Assembly: GCA_030684405.1 (NCBI GenBank)
Contig: JAUXYA010000021.1
Span: 62,001 to 126,000 of the forward strand
DNA: 64,000 bases
DNA from: Burkholderiales bacterium
GTDB lineage: Bacteria > Pseudomonadota > Gammaproteobacteria > Burkholderiales > SG8-41
Direction of reading: 5' to 3'
Part shown: one piece after another, positions 1-9,723 of the stretch
Layout: each line of letters starts with the position of its first letter
Position numbering within the stretch: position 1 is the stretch's first letter
Made by a program: the position numbers and the translations under genes
Notes under the pieces: generated by a model
What the model saw: the letters and a program-made list of their open reading frames with translations, nothing else
What the model was told of the DNA's origin: nothing
Databases searched by the model: none

Positions 1-1989
1 CGCGACCACCTCATTGCGGCTCTGGAGGGCACGCACCAAGCCGAGCTTGTGCTCCGGCGCAACGCGCGCAAAGACGTTGCACCCACCCGCCGCATCGCGC
101 AGCTGCGCGCCGGACATCTGCGCAAGCAGGTTCCCGGCAATCACCTTGGGCGCTGAGGGGTCCTTGGGGAGAATATTGAGCTGATCCGCAATTGCCTGCG
201 CCGTTCCTTGGTGGTCGCCGGTAATCATCTTCACCGTGATTCCGGCCTGATGACAGAGCTTGATTGCTGCGATCGCCTCTGGGCGCGGCGGGTCTATCAT
301 GCCCTGGAGCCCCAGGAGCGTGAACCCACCCTGCGTATCGCTCATTTCAATGTTTGTCTGCCCGGGCGCGGGCTTGACGGCAAACGCCAGAACCCGCATT
401 CCCTTGCTGGCGAGCATCTCGACCTCGTGCAGCACGGCCACCGCGTCGAGAATGCCGCCGCCCGGCGCGTTGACGCAACGCTTCAGGACCGCTTCCGGTG
501 CACCCTTGAGCAGTATGCGCCCGCCGTCCTGTGCGTGCAGCGTAGCCATGAACTGGTTCTCGGACTCGAACGGAATCACGTCCAGGCGCTTGTGCTGCGC
601 CCGCGCCTTCTCCACGTCGAGAGAGATCTTCTCCGCGGCGGTAACGAGTGCGCCCTCGGTGGGGTCGCCATGGATCTTCCAGCGTCCATCCTCGTTCGCC
701 AGCGAGGCGTCGTTGCACAGCGCCCCGGCGAGCAGCAGATCCGCCACCTCCGCGGGCACGGAATCGACGGCCGCCCCGTCGCGCAGTAACTGCCCCTTGG
801 GCTCGTAGCCGACACCCGACACGGCAAAGGCGCCGGAGGCGGGCATCCAAATCTCCTGTACCGTCATCTCGTTGCGGGTGAGCGTGCCGGTTTTGTCGGA
901 GCAGATGATGGTGGTGGAGCCGAGCGTCTCGACCGCGGGGAGCTTGCGCACCACGGCGCGTCGCGCCGCCATGCGCTGCACGCCGATCGCCAGTGCGATG
1001 GTCACGATCGCCGGCAGCCCCTCGGGGATGGCGCCCACCGCCAGCGCAATGGCGAAAATGACTGTCTCGCGCAGGGCCGGGATCCATTCGACTCCGGTCT
1101 CGGCCATGGTTCGCCCGGTTCCAATCGCGAGAATTACCAGCGCGATGACGACGATCGCGATTGTGATGTACCAGCCGATCGTCGCCAGCGCCTTGGTGAG
1201 CGGGGTCTCGAGATCTGTGGTTTCCTTAAGCATCGTGGAGATGCGGCCGAGCTCGGTCCTGGCGCCGGTCTCAACAACCACCGCAGTCCCCGTCCCGTAG
1301 GCGACCAGCGTCCCGCCGAACACCATACAAGTACGGTCGCCGATGCCCGCATCGGCAGCAACCGGGACGAGGTGCTTCTCCGTCGGCACTGACTCGCCGG
1401 TGAGCGCCGCCTCCTCGACCCGTAGGTTCCGCATCTGGATAAGGCGCATGTCAGCGGGCACCTTGTCCCCGCTGGCAAGCAAGACCACATCTCCGGGAAC
1501 GAGATCCGCTGCGGGGAGCGTCAGCTTGCGCCCGTCGCGCAGGGCGGAGACGTTTTCCGGCACCATAAGCGAGAGGGCTTCGATCGCCTTGCCAGCCTTG
1601 TACTCCTGCACGAACCCGATGATAGTGTTAAGTATGACCACTGCCAGGATCACCAGCCCGTTCTTGACCCCCCCGGTGGGGTCGACCGCCATCGCGACCA
1701 ACGCCGACACGATCAGCACCCAGATCAATGGGTTGTTGATTTGCCGCCAAATCAATTCGAGAGCGCCGTCCCCTTTACCCCGAGGGATCAGATTGGGCCC
1801 GTAGATCTTCAGACCCTGCGCGGCCTCCGCGTTGGTGAGCCCTTCGGGACGCGTGTGGGTACGAGCGATCACCTCTTCCGTGCTCAGGGCGTGCCACGGC
1901 TGTCGATCCGGCGCGACCGTTGCGGTGCCGGAGTCGCCATTCATGGCAGAGGCATCTCTCGTGAGGGCATTTTGCATGCTTATTTTCAT
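1..1989 (-). CDS. Cation-transporting P-type ATPase (P2 type), partial
   Basis: This gene runs off the left edge; about 663 N-terminal residues are present. It is an inner-membrane ATP-driven cation pump of the Ca2+/Na+-ATPase-like P2 group; the ion cannot be told from this part. The start is taken at the ATG at 1989, with an in-frame ATG at 1977 as alternative. Visible in order are the N-terminal cation-ATPase segment (HALSTEEV, then LTNAEAAQGL), the first membrane pair near residue 90-120, and the phosphorylation motif DKTGTLT with its Asp near residue 365 (codon 895-897). The frame stays open to base 1, just before the expected GDGVNDAP hinge. A universal stress protein lies directly upstream on the same strand. 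Confidence 0.85.
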   Translation of the reverse strand, partial: MKISMQNALTRDASAMNGDSGTATVAPDRQPWHALSTEEVIARTHTRPEGLTNAEAAQGLKIYGPNLIPRGKGDGALELIWRQINNPLIWVLIVSALVAMAVDPTGGVKNGLVILAVVILNTIIGFVQEYKAGKAIEALSLMVPENVSALRDGRKLTLPAADLVPGDVVLLASGDKVPADMRLIQMRNLRVEEAALTGESVPTEKHLVPVAADAGIGDRTCMVFGGTLVAYGTGTAVVVETGARTELGRISTMLKETTDLETPLTKALATIGWYITIAIVVIALVILAIGTGRTMAETGVEWIPALRETVIFAIALAVGAIPEGLPAIVTIALAIGVQRMAARRAVVRKLPAVETLGSTTIICSDKTGTLTRNEMTVQEIWMPASGAFAVSGVGYEPKGQLLRDGAAVDSVPAEVADLLLAGALCNDASLANEDGRWKIHGDPTEGALVTAAEKISLDVEKARAQHKRLDVIPFESENQFMATLHAQDGGRILLKGAPEAVLKRCVNAPGGGILDAVAVLHEVEMLASKGMRVLAFAVKPAPGQTNIEMSDTQGGFTLLGLQGMIDPPRPEAIAAIKLCHQAGITVKMITGDHQGTAQAIADQLNILPKDPSAPKVIAGNLLAQMSGAQLRDAAGGCNVFARVAPEHKLGLVRALQSRNEVVA

Positions 1990-2158
1990 ATTCGGGTTGC
2001 TTTGGTCCATCTTCGGTTTCCTCCGCCACGCAAAATCTGGCTCAATTTCGCTATGTCTTGAGTCCGATGCCAGTCGGTCGCAGACCCTTTCCCGGGGGGG
2101 GCGTCCGGTGCTGCAGCCCTGCGAGTCCCCGCCCTCTCAGACCAGCGACCTGTGGCGA

Positions 2159-2668
2159 TCAATTGGCGGCGGCAAAGAACAACGATGCCAGGACCGTGCC
2201 GACACCGGCGGGGACGCCATAGCGTTTCACCCTGGATGCCTCGTCTCCCGCTATGATTTCGACCGGAACGCTCGTAAGTTCAATCACCTGGTTGATGGTT
2301 GAATCCTCAACCATACGAATCAACGAGCTTTTGCGCGTGGTACTCATGACAATACGCTCACAGCGAAAACGCCGCGCCATGTCAGCAATGACAGATGCCT
2401 TGCTCCCAAGCGCAATGTGCGTTTCATAGGGCACCCGTAATCTGTCCAGCATTCGGCTACCGGACAGCAGCGCCTGCTCTGCTTGGTCGCGATGGAAATC
2501 ATCACAATCTTTCCTGCTCACGAATCGGCCTATGTTCTGGGAAAACGGCGCTTGAACGTTTAACAGAATAATTTCCAGCGCCGAATTCTTCCTGAACTCA
2601 TTGATGGCGTGCCGAACCGCGTGAAGCGAGTTGCTTGAACCATCGACCGGAATGAGTATTTTCAACAT
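2159..2668 (-). CDS. Universal stress protein (UspA family)
   Basis: A 169-residue single-domain Usp protein, a cytoplasmic stress-associated fold. The start is the ATG at 2668, preceded by a strong GGAGG ribosome-binding site; longer frames upstream lack family similarity. The N terminus MLKILIPVDGSSNS is the typical first strand and nucleotide-proximal loop. The second half (ALGSKASVIADMARRF, then IVMSTTRKSS) keeps the fold, but the usual GxxGx9G(S/T) ATP-binding signature is not clear (TTRKSSLIRMVEDST instead), so it may belong to the non-ATP-binding class. It lies upstream of the P-type ATPase on the same strand. Confidence 0.85.
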   Translation of the reverse strand: MLKILIPVDGSSNSLHAVRHAINEFRKNSALEIILLNVQAPFSQNIGRFVSRKDCDDFHRDQAEQALLSGSRMLDRLRVPYETHIALGSKASVIADMARRFRCERIVMSTTRKSSLIRMVEDSTINQVIELTSVPVEIIAGDEASRVKRYGVPAGVGTVLASLFFAAAN

Positions 2669-3175
2669 GTTGCGGCCTCCTTTCCAATTACCAACTGAGT
2701 TGGAAAAACAGGGGAAAACTCGGCGATGCAGAATGCTCCATGACCACGTGTAAGCTGAAAAACTTGTCTTCTCCACCGTGCGGCGCGTTCGTTTCGCCCA
2801 AGCGGACCATCACGCGCTCAGGCTTAAGACTTGGGCCTAGAGCAATCCGCAGTCGCCGCTCATGCCTACTGAGGACAGCAGAAAGCGAAAATCCAAAACC
2901 CACGATTTTTACTTTTTATATGCATAACTTTTGTTCCGCAGGAAAACAAACTTGGCCGTAGTTTCAGAGGCCCTTCAATTTGTGTAAAGTCGATATAATG
3001 TGCATTACATATCGAATAAATCGAAGCATATATCGGATGAAATTGCTGCGACTTCTGGCGTAGGGCTTCGTGAATTAATATGATTGAGGCATAGACGCTC
3101 TTGAGCGCGCCAAGTCTGCGCTAGCTCTGGAGCAGATCGGCACAGCTCCTCTATTCCAGGCCGCCGCCCACGGTT
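2669..3175. other. Intergenic region with AT-rich promoter-like stretch
   Basis: About 500 bases with no convincing gene. It is markedly more AT-rich than its surroundings between about 2900 and 3090, and holds a perfect sigma70-type -10 hexamer TATAAT at 2994-2999 on the plus strand, followed by repeated ATATCG-like words (3009-3036). No good -35 is spaced correctly (CCCTTC at 17 bp is weak), so an activator-dependent promoter toward the MarC-like gene is possible but unproven. Confidence 0.35.
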
Positions 3176-3697
3176 TTGCCGACGCGCAAGCTCACCCCAC
3201 GCGTTGCTACGGCAATCTTATTTGGCGTGCTTGCCGCGTTCACACCGCCGGGTAAGCCGATGCTGGTTTTCGGCATCCGCCTCCCTTCATTTTTCGTCGT
3301 CGGGGACTTGCTGCTTCTGTTGCTCTCGCTATCCATGGTGCAGGCGCACATCAGCCCTAAGCGCAAGACACCAGAGAAAGACAAAGTTGAGAGACCCATC
3401 GGTGGCGTCACGTTCGGGAGGCCGCCGCTTGCAGATTTGGAAACTATTACCCACGTCATCTTCGCCGCGAATGCAACGCCCGGCGGGATTGCACATCAGA
3501 CCATGAGTGCGCTGTTTGCCATCAGCGCTTGGCTATCGGTTCGTCTTACTCTTGCGTTGTTTGCACAAAAGATCAGCGCCACCGATATCCAAATTCATCA
3601 CGTGACGCGTCTGATGGTCCTCATCATCGCCGGCATTCAGATAGGGATGATGGTCAGCGGACCGAGCATGTTGTTTCCGGGGGGGCTGTTCGGATGA
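3176..3697 (+). CDS. MarC-family membrane protein, probably 5'-degenerate
   Basis: A hydrophobic 173-residue frame resembling the C-terminal three quarters of MarC (UPF0056) inner-membrane proteins, whose function is unknown. The motifs LVFGIRLPSFFVVGDLLLLL and RLMVLIIAGIQIGMMVSG match the corresponding MarC helices. The family's first helix with an NPxGxxPxF motif is absent from this frame, which has only a TTG start. A fitting stretch (EQIGTAPLFQAAAHGFADA, about 3130-3186) sits just upstream in another frame. This suggests a frameshift near 3190 (decay or sequencing error). The family call is moderate, and the functionality is doubtful. Confidence 0.5.
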   Translation: MPTRKLTPRVATAILFGVLAAFTPPGKPMLVFGIRLPSFFVVGDLLLLLLSLSMVQAHISPKRKTPEKDKVERPIGGVTFGRPPLADLETITHVIFAANATPGGIAHQTMSALFAISAWLSVRLTLALFAQKISATDIQIHHVTRLMVLIIAGIQIGMMVSGPSMLFPGGLFG

Positions 3698-3934
3698 TCG
3701 TCCGAAGGCAATAAGATTCGCACCGGTCGCCAGTGAAAGCGCCGATCCGACGATCGCAGTATCGGTCGACGTGTCATTGAGTGTCACAGCAATTGCCCGT
3801 TTGACGGATTCTCTCAATGAGCGCGTGGGCAAGACGAAACAGCTCCTTGAGCTCGGCCATCGGCCTTCCCCACGATCAGCAGCACGTGGTGGCAGGTGCG
3901 CACGAGGTAAGTACCGATATTCCCTAGAAGGATT

Positions 3935-5500
3935 TTATTCCCACTCAATTGTCGCAGGCGGTTTGCCTGAAATATCGTACACCACGCGATTGATACCGCG
4001 CACTTCGTTGATGATGCGATTCGACACTTTGGCCAAAAGGCTGTACGGCAGTTCCGCCCAGTGTGCGGTCATGAAGTCCGTAGTTTGTACCGCGCGCAAG
4101 GCGACGACGTATTCGTAAGTACGTCCATCGCCCATCACGCCAACAGACTTCACCGGCAGAAATACTGCAAAGGCCTGCGCTGTTTTGTCATACCAGCCGG
4201 AAGCACGCAGTTCTTCAATAAAAATTGCGTCTGCTTCGCGCAGCAGGTCGGCATACTGTGCCTTGACCTCACCAAGGATACGCACACCCAGGCCCGGGCC
4301 CGGAAACGGATGACGGAAAACCATGTCGCGCGGCAGGCCAAGTGCGAGGCCGAGGTCACGCACCTCATCCTTGAACAATTCGCGCAGCGGCTCCAGCAGT
4401 TTCAGGTGCAGCGTGTCGGGCAGGCCGCCGACGTTGTGGTGCGATTTAAAGGTGTGCGCTTTCTTGGTCTTGGCGCCAGCCGACTCGATGACATCCGGAT
4501 AAATCGTGCCCTGCGCCAGCCATTTTGCCGCCGGCAGCTTCGCAGATTCGGCCTGGAACACTTCGACAAATTCGCGGCCGATGATTTTCCGTTTCTGTTC
4601 GGGGTCTGTGACGCCTGCCAGGTGGCCCATGAACTGCTCGCGCGCATCAACATGGATCACCCGCACGCCCAGGTTCTGCGCAAAAGTAGCCATCACCTGA
4701 GCAGCCTCATTAAGCCGTAGCAGGCCGTTGTCGACAAAAACGCAGGTCAGCTGTTTGCCGATGGCACGGTGGATCAGCGCTGCAGCCACGGAAGAATCGA
4801 CCCCTCCCGAAAGGCCGAGAATGACCTCTTCTTTGCCGACCGCATGCCGTATGCGCTCGACCGCCTCGTCGACATAATTGGGCATGCTCCAATCGCCCTT
4901 GAGACCGCAGATTCCCAGCACGAAGCGCTCGATCAGCGCCCTGCCCTGCGGCGTATGAGTGACTTCCGGATGGAACTGCACGGCATAGAACCTGCGTGTT
5001 TCATCAGCCATGCCGGCGATGGGGCAAGTGTCGTTGCTGGCCATCAGCTTGAAGCCCGCGGGCATGTCGATGACCTTGTCGCCGTGGCTCATCCATACAT
5101 CGAGCATGCCGTGGCCGTCCGCTGTGGCGCGATCCTGAATGTCTTTCAGCAGGGCTGTGTGGCCGCGCGCACGCACTTCGGCATAACCGAACTCGCGCAC
5201 CTCGCCCATTTCGACCCTGCCGCCGAGTTGCTCGGCCATGGTCTGCATGCCGTAGCAGATGCCCAGCACCGGCACGCCTAATTCATACACCAGCGCCGGC
5301 GCCCGCGGCGTGCTGTCTTCCCAGACAGAGGCGGGACCACCGGAAAGGATCACCCCGGCGGGCTTGAAGGCTCTGATGAAATCGTCGGTGACGTCGTGCG
5401 GATGGAGTTCGCAGTAGACGTGAAGTTCGCGCACCCGGCGAGCAATCAACTGGGTATATTGCGAACCGAAATCGAGAATCAGTATTTTTTCGTGTTGCAC
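3935..5500 (-). CDS. guaA: GMP synthase (glutamine-hydrolysing)
   Basis: Cytoplasmic GMP synthase converts XMP, glutamine and ATP to GMP. The 521 residues match the family length. The N-terminal class I glutamine amidotransferase domain has its nucleophile in GICYGMQ (Cys about 82) and the FHPEV His/Glu pair. The ATP pyrophosphatase domain carries the P-loop LSGGVDSS. The C-terminal GMP synthetase dimerisation domain ends in KPPATIEWE, the canonical terminus. It lies 57 bp downstream of guaB on the same strand, so the two steps from IMP to GMP are probably co-transcribed. Confidence 0.98.
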   Translation of the reverse strand: MQHEKILILDFGSQYTQLIARRVRELHVYCELHPHDVTDDFIRAFKPAGVILSGGPASVWEDSTPRAPALVYELGVPVLGICYGMQTMAEQLGGRVEMGEVREFGYAEVRARGHTALLKDIQDRATADGHGMLDVWMSHGDKVIDMPAGFKLMASNDTCPIAGMADETRRFYAVQFHPEVTHTPQGRALIERFVLGICGLKGDWSMPNYVDEAVERIRHAVGKEEVILGLSGGVDSSVAAALIHRAIGKQLTCVFVDNGLLRLNEAAQVMATFAQNLGVRVIHVDAREQFMGHLAGVTDPEQKRKIIGREFVEVFQAESAKLPAAKWLAQGTIYPDVIESAGAKTKKAHTFKSHHNVGGLPDTLHLKLLEPLRELFKDEVRDLGLALGLPRDMVFRHPFPGPGLGVRILGEVKAQYADLLREADAIFIEELRASGWYDKTAQAFAVFLPVKSVGVMGDGRTYEYVVALRAVQTTDFMTAHWAELPYSLLAKVSNRIINEVRGINRVVYDISGKPPATIEWE

Positions 5501-5557
5501 GGCATTACCGTTGCGGCTGGTTTTTAGGTGCCTGCACCGGCGGCGCAGGAATGCAGG

Positions 5558-7024
5558 TCATTCAACGCGGTAATTCGGCGCTTCCTTGACGATCTGCACA
5601 TCATGCACATGCGATTCGCGCACTCCGGCCGTAGTAATCTCGACAAACTGCGCGTCGCGCCTGACAGCATCGATGCTGTCGCAGCCCAGGTAACCCATGC
5701 TTGCGCGCAAGCCACCCATCAGCTGATGGATCAGAGGTGCGACCCCGCCCTTGTACGGAACCCGCCCTTCGACACCTTCGGGCACCAGCTTTTCCGTATC
5801 GAGCTCGTCATGTTCCTGGAAATAGCGGTCTGCGGATCCCTGCTGCATCGCGCCCAGCGACCCCATACCCCGATACGACTTGTAAGAGCGCCCCTGGAAA
5901 AGTTCGATTTCCCCCGGTGATTCCTCGGTTCCCGCAAACAGGCCTCCGACCATCACCAAGTGGGCGCCGGCGGCAATGGCTTTGGCAATGTCCCCTGAGT
6001 AGCGAATGCCACCATCGGCAATCAACGGCACATCGGTTCTCTGCAGCGCCTTGGCGACGTTGGCAACTGCGGTGATCTGGGGAACGCCGATACCAGCGAC
6101 AATCCTGGTGGTGCAGATCGAGCCCGGTCCGATGCCAACCTTGACACCATCAGCACCATGGTCGACCAATGCCTTGGCGGCTGCAGCAGTGGCGATGTTT
6201 CCGCCAATGATCTGAAGCTTCGGATATGTCCGTTTCAGCCAACGCACGCGTTTGAGGACCCCTTCAGAGTGTCCATGTGCGGTATCGACGATGATCAGGT
6301 CAACACCCGCCTCGACCAGGGCCTCGGCACGCTCTTCTGTCCCTGCTCCCACCCCCACCGCGGCCCCCACGCGCAACCGCCCCAGCTTGTCCTTGCAGGC
6401 ATTGGGATGTTCGGAGGACTTCAGGATGTCCTTGACGGTGACCAGTCCGCGCAGTTCGAAGTTCTTGTTGACGACGAGGACGCGTTCAAGACGGTGCTTG
6501 TGCATCAGAACGCGCGCCTCTTCCCGGCTCGTCCCCTCGCGCACGGTAATCAGTTTGTCACGGGGGGTCATGATGTTCTTGACCGGCTGGTTAAGCTTGC
6601 GCTCGAATCGTAGATCGCGATTGGTGACGATGCCGACAACCTTGCCGTCTGCTTCGACAACAGGCAATCCGGATATGCGGTATTGCTGCGTCAGCGCCAG
6701 AACATCGCGCACAGTCATGTCCTGGGTAATTGTGATCGGGTCCTTGACAATGCCGCTCTCGAAGCGCTTGACCTTGGTAACTTCAACGGCCTGAGCCTTG
6801 GGCGCCATGTTCTTGTGCACGATGCCGATACCGCCCTCTTGCGCAATGGCGATCGCAAGACGGGATTCGGTCACAGTGTCCATGGCTGCGGACACCAAGG
6901 GAATGTTCAGGGAAATGCCGCGGGTGATCTTGGTCTTGAGGCTGACTTCACGCGGCAGGATTGATGAGTGTGCCGGAACCAGCAACACATCGTCGAAAGT
7001 CAGGGCTTTCTGCACCACACGCAT
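5558..7024 (-). CDS. guaB: Inosine-5'-monophosphate dehydrogenase
   Basis: IMPDH oxidises IMP to XMP with NAD+, the committed step of guanine nucleotide synthesis. The start is set at the ATG at 7024 ([15 protein letters not shown]), giving 488 residues, the usual length; an in-frame ATG upstream would add an atypical six-residue extension. Two CBS domains occupy about residues 93-205. The catalytic loop [13 protein letters not shown] places the nucleophilic Cys near residue 304, and the flap and C terminus ([15 protein letters not shown]) are intact. It is followed by guaA in the same direction. Confidence 0.98.
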   Translation of the reverse strand: MRVVQKALTFDDVLLVPAHSSILPREVSLKTKITRGISLNIPLVSAAMDTVTESRLAIAIAQEGGIGIVHKNMAPKAQAVEVTKVKRFESGIVKDPITITQDMTVRDVLALTQQYRISGLPVVEADGKVVGIVTNRDLRFERKLNQPVKNIMTPRDKLITVREGTSREEARVLMHKHRLERVLVVNKNFELRGLVTVKDILKSSEHPNACKDKLGRLRVGAAVGVGAGTEERAEALVEAGVDLIIVDTAHGHSEGVLKRVRWLKRTYPKLQIIGGNIATAAAAKALVDHGADGVKVGIGPGSICTTRIVAGIGVPQITAVANVAKALQRTDVPLIADGGIRYSGDIAKAIAAGAHLVMVGGLFAGTEESPGEIELFQGRSYKSYRGMGSLGAMQQGSADRYFQEHDELDTEKLVPEGVEGRVPYKGGVAPLIHQLMGGLRASMGYLGCDSIDAVRRDAQFVEITTAGVRESHVHDVQIVKEAPNYRVE

Positions 7025-7214
7025 GGGATGCGTCCTTCGCAAAGCGCGGATTATAGGCGCTGGGAAGTAAACGGTAAACCGACCGAGGCGTTGTTACATT
7101 GACGGAAAGCCGCAAACTCGCTATTTTTCCCGCAATCGTCGCCAGTCCGGCATGCGCGCCGTAGCCGGCAAACGCCGACAAGCCGCCCCGTAGAACCCAT
7201 CAAACAGGTGCCAC

Positions 7215-7661
7215 ATGAGAATTGCCCTTTTCGCCATTGCCCTGTACGCGCTCCCTGCTGCCACACACGCCCAGATCATGAAATGCATAGGGCCTGGAGG
7301 CCGCATCGAATTTGCAAGCAGTTGCCCGCCAGGCACCAGGGCGGAGAACACCGGCATCCGCAATGCGCCGTCCGCGGCACCCGCCAGCCCGCAAAAATCG
7401 CTGCTGGAGCGGGATGCCGAGTTCCGCAAGCGCCAGACGGACCAGCAGGATGCTGCAAAAAAAGCGGAAGAGAAAACCCAGGAAGCCGTTGACCGCAAAA
7501 AAAACTGCGAGACCGCTCAAGCCTATCTTCGAAGCCTGGAGGCCGGGAATCGAATCGCCAGAACCGATCCCAAGACAGGTGAACGCGTATTCCTCGAGGA
7601 CAACGAACGCGAGGCAGAAGCAGCAAGGGCACAGCGCGCGGTCGATACCAACTGCAAATGA
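7215..7661 (+). CDS. DUF4124-type secreted/periplasmic protein
   Basis: A 148-residue protein with a cleavable-looking signal peptide (MRIALFAIALYALPAATHA) followed by a short DUF4124-like domain with a paired Cys (MKCIGPGG and ASSCPPGT). A charged, Ala/Lys/Glu-rich helical region containing two further Cys (KKNCETAQ and the C-terminal TNCK) comes next. Such proteins are common and uncharacterised in betaproteobacteria. It is divergent from guaB, with about 190 bp between the starts, and convergent with the RnfH-like gene 14 bp beyond its end. No function is claimed. Confidence 0.8.
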   Translation: MRIALFAIALYALPAATHAQIMKCIGPGGRIEFASSCPPGTRAENTGIRNAPSAAPASPQKSLLERDAEFRKRQTDQQDAAKKAEEKTQEAVDRKKNCETAQAYLRSLEAGNRIARTDPKTGERVFLEDNEREAEAARAQRAVDTNCK

Positions 7662-7674
7662 CCGGGATGACTTC

Positions 7675-7965
7675 TTAGCGCCCGGCGCTGCGCTTGCGCC
7701 TGGACTCTTTCGGGTCAGCGCGAAGCGGCCTGTATATTTCCACGCGGTCACCCTGTTCCAGCACCGTATCACGGTCGACAATTTTTCCGAAAATGCCGAT
7801 TGCGGCCGAATCCAAATCAATCTCCGGAAAATCCACCTGCAGGCCACTGCATCGCACTGCGATTGCTGCAGTAGCGCCACGCTGCAACTCAAGATACCTG
7901 ACCGTCTGGCGATCCGGCAGCGCACAGGTGACGCTGACGTCGATCAGTGTCTCAGCGTTTTCCAT
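7675..7965 (-). CDS. RnfH family protein (ubiquitin-like beta-grasp)
   Basis: A 96-residue protein of the RnfH/UPF0125 family, a beta-grasp (ubiquitin/ThiS-like) fold typically encoded next to ratA. Family features include the early SVTCALPDRQTVRYLEL stretch and the central DLDSAAIGIFGKIVDRDTVLEQGDR-type segment (motif GIFGK then DTVLEQGDRVEIYRPL), ending in a basic tail. It overlaps the end of ratA by 14 bp, and both are read leftward, so they are translationally linked as in many proteobacteria. Confidence 0.9.
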   Translation of the reverse strand: MENAETLIDVSVTCALPDRQTVRYLELQRGATAAIAVRCSGLQVDFPEIDLDSAAIGIFGKIVDRDTVLEQGDRVEIYRPLRADPKESRRKRSAGR

Positions 7966-8386
7966 GCAACTGCTCGGCCCGTCTGAGGAAAGCGTCCATC
8001 ATCGACCCTGCGATATGACCGAAAACCGGCCCGGCGATCTTCTCGAGCAGCACGCTGGAAAACTCGTAATGAAGACTGAAATCGACCTTGCACGCTGAAT
8101 CCGTCAATGGCGTGAAACGCCACTCACCGTCGAGAACCCGAAATGGCCCCTCGATGAGCTTCATGGTCATACTTTCGGGCGCATGCTTTCGGTTTTCTGT
8201 AGAAAACACCTGCCTCACACCACGGTAATTGACCTGTATCGACGCATTGGTCTTTTCGGTGGTGCGCAGTGTCACCGTAGTGCCGCTGCACCAGGGGAGG
8301 AACTCGGGATACCGCTCGATATCCTCGACGAGCGCGAACATCTCCTCCGCGCCGTATCCGACCAGTGCCGAGCGGGCTACTTTCAT
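7952..8386 (-). CDS. ratA: RatA / CoqJ-like START-domain protein
   Basis: A 144-residue SRPBCC/START-type protein. The family includes E. coli RatA (reported to interfere with ribosome subunit joining) and Coq10-like ubiquinone-binding proteins. Diagnostic residues are the N-terminal MKVARSALVGYGAEEMFALVEDIERYPEFLPWC pattern (YGAEEMF, ERYPEFLPWC) and the C-terminal IAGSMMDAFLRRAEQL helix lining the pocket. It sits divergent to smpB (66 bp apart), the conserved ratA/smpB pairing, and its 3' end overlaps the RnfH-like gene. Confidence 0.93.
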   Translation of the reverse strand: MKVARSALVGYGAEEMFALVEDIERYPEFLPWCSGTTVTLRTTEKTNASIQVNYRGVRQVFSTENRKHAPESMTMKLIEGPFRVLDGEWRFTPLTDSACKVDFSLHYEFSSVLLEKIAGPVFGHIAGSMMDAFLRRAEQLHGKR

Positions 8387-8451
8387 GACACAGACCGCAA
8401 TCGCGGCGCCAGCCCGGTTAAAATACGTCTGATAAGGCGTCGTCCATTCAT

Positions 8452-8898
8452 ATGAGCATCGTTGAGAACAAAAAGGCTTTTTACGATTATTTTATCGAAC
8501 AGCGTTTCGAGGCGGGTATAGCCCTCGAGGGCTGGGAGGTAAAGGCCATCCGCGCAGGCCGGGCTCAGATCAAGGAAGCATACGTGATCATCGGCAACTC
8601 GGAGCTCTCCCTGCTGGGCTGCCATATCAGCCCCTTGCCAACGGCATCGACGCATGTTCAGCCGGACCCCGTCCGCACCCGCAAGCTCCTGCTCCATGCC
8701 GAGGAAATCAACCGCCTGATCGGCAGTGTAGAGCGCGCAGGATATACGTTGATTCCCCTGGATCTGCATTATTCAAAAGGCCGGATCAAGCTTGAAATCG
8801 GGCTGGCCAAGGGTAAAAAACAGCACGATAAACGCGCTACCGAGAAAGAGAAGGAATGGCAACGCGAACAGCAGCGTCTGCTGCGTGTACGGTCCTGA
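8452..8898 (+). CDS. smpB: SsrA-binding protein SmpB
   Basis: SmpB binds tmRNA and delivers it to stalled ribosomes for trans-translation. The 148 residues cover the whole family: the N-terminal [20 protein letters not shown] barrel start, the [19 protein letters not shown] core, the [12 protein letters not shown] and [26 protein letters not shown]-binding segments, and the basic C-terminal tail that enters the decoding centre. No tmRNA gene is visible in the window. The gene is the last chromosomal gene before the prophage; the insertion point lies 30 bp after its stop codon. Confidence 0.97.
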   Translation: MSIVENKKAFYDYFIEQRFEAGIALEGWEVKAIRAGRAQIKEAYVIIGNSELSLLGCHISPLPTASTHVQPDPVRTRKLLLHAEEINRLIGSVERAGYTLIPLDLHYSKGRIKLEIGLAKGKKQHDKRATEKEKEWQREQQRLLRVRS

Positions 8899-8927
8899 GA
8901 ACTGATATCCGGTAAACCTGAAATAGG

Positions 8928-8934
8928 TGGGGTG
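8928..8934. repeat. attL core (TGGGGTG), left prophage end
   Basis: A seven-base direct repeat identical to 51669-51675, where it forms the 3' terminus (CAC-C-CCA) of tRNA-His. It is followed by a small hairpin (GGGGT at 8929-8933, ACCCC at 8939-8943). The repeat places smpB on one side and phage DNA on the other. This is inferred as the left attachment junction from the matching repeat, the gene content on each side and the recombinase at the other end. Confidence 0.6.
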
Positions 8935-8945
8935 CCGTACCCCGC

Positions 8946-9488
8946 TCACTGCGAACCGCCGTCGTCATCGCCATCCTTCCGGATCGATTTCGCCGCGCCG
9001 CCTGAGCGGCGCTTCATCAGCGTCGATATGTGCCTCTCACTGATGTGCTCCAAAAGGTTCAGTTTGACGGCGGCCTGAATATCGCTGGGAGACATCCCCG
9101 AGGCCGCCAGGGTCTCAATATACCGGTTCCGCTGGAATCGCTCCCAGGAGCGCCACGGCCTCAGCCGGAGCTGCAGGTAACCCCGCTCCATCGCCCCGCC
9201 AGCGCGGAAGGCTGGATCGCTGTCGGCGATCCGCCACAGTGCCAGGAAGGCGTCCGCGCCGATCGTTTCGGCGACACGCATCCACGAAGAGGAAATACCC
9301 ATCGCGCGCAATTCCGCGAGCCGTGGATCGTCGCGAATTTCAAAATTTGAACCTGTGCAGCTGGATAAGTACCCACCCCCCCGGGCGGGAGGCTGGGGGT
9401 CTGATCGCCGACCCCCCACCCTCTGCGGATCCACGTCCAGGCCACCAGCTCTGGCCCTGGCACTGCGCTTTTGAGCACGGTCAGGCAT
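8946..9488 (-). CDS. Phage DNA-binding-like protein (helix-turn-helix)
   Basis: A 180-residue frame, the leftmost phage gene, ending 12 bases inside the left attachment core. Residues from about 50 onward look like real protein: LAELRAMGISSSWMRVAETIG, FLALWRIAD, RYIETLAASGMSPSDIQAAV and ISERHISTLMKRR. The last part resembles the helix-turn-helix tail of Mor-like phage regulators; this is a weak resemblance. The first 45 residues are Arg/Pro/Gly-rich and overlap a GC hairpin (9395-9416), so the true start may be downstream. Function unknown; regulation of the adjacent recombinase is a guess. Confidence 0.6.
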   Translation of the reverse strand: MPDRAQKRSARARAGGLDVDPQRVGGRRSDPQPPARGGGYLSSCTGSNFEIRDDPRLAELRAMGISSSWMRVAETIGADAFLALWRIADSDPAFRAGGAMERGYLQLRLRPWRSWERFQRNRYIETLAASGMSPSDIQAAVKLNLLEHISERHISTLMKRRSGGAAKSIRKDGDDDGGSQ

Positions 9489-9723
9489 GGCTGCAGCCCC
9501 TGATCGAGGGGCCCACTACTGCGCCTTTCTCAGGACCACGCAGTTCCTGATTTAGGCGATTTAGCCCGTTATTGACGAAAGTTGCAGGCCGCGCCACTGC
9601 ATCCGGCTTTGCCCACATCAGCACAGAGTGAAACGCCCCCATTCCATATTTACCAGTCAGCTTCCCGCACTGTGAGTTGTGACGCCCTGCAACGAAACGG
9701 ACGCGGCGAAGGCCTGCCATCAT
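9481..9723 (-). CDS. Small phage hypothetical protein
   Basis: An 80-residue frame fitted between the tyrosine recombinase and the terminal DNA-binding gene. Its ATG overlaps the recombinase stop and its stop overlaps the next ATG by 8 bases, the coupling pattern seen throughout this prophage. The sequence (GKLTGKYGMGAFHSVLMW, RPATFVNNGLNRLNQELRG) has balanced composition, unlike out-of-frame readings here, but I recognise no family. Confidence 0.4.
   Translation of the reverse strand: MMAGLRRVRFVAGRHNSQCGKLTGKYGMGAFHSVLMWAKPDAVARPATFVNNGLNRLNQELRGPEKGAVVGPSIRGCSHA

Noticed and set aside
3533-3832. Leftward 99-codon frame with a Usp-like stretch (RAIAVTLNDTSTDTAIVGSA)
   Set aside because: Only the first third resembles a universal stress protein; it lacks the rest of the domain and overlaps the MarC-like gene. 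At most a remnant.
8899-8927. Search for a tmRNA (ssrA) gene beside smpB
   Set aside because: Only about 30 bases separate smpB from the attachment site, and no tRNA-like ends or tag frame are visible nearby.
9395-9416. GGGGGTC/GACCCCC hairpin considered as a terminator
   Set aside because: No T-run follows on either strand and it lies inside the N-terminal part of a leftward frame; it may only mean the true start of that gene is further downstream.
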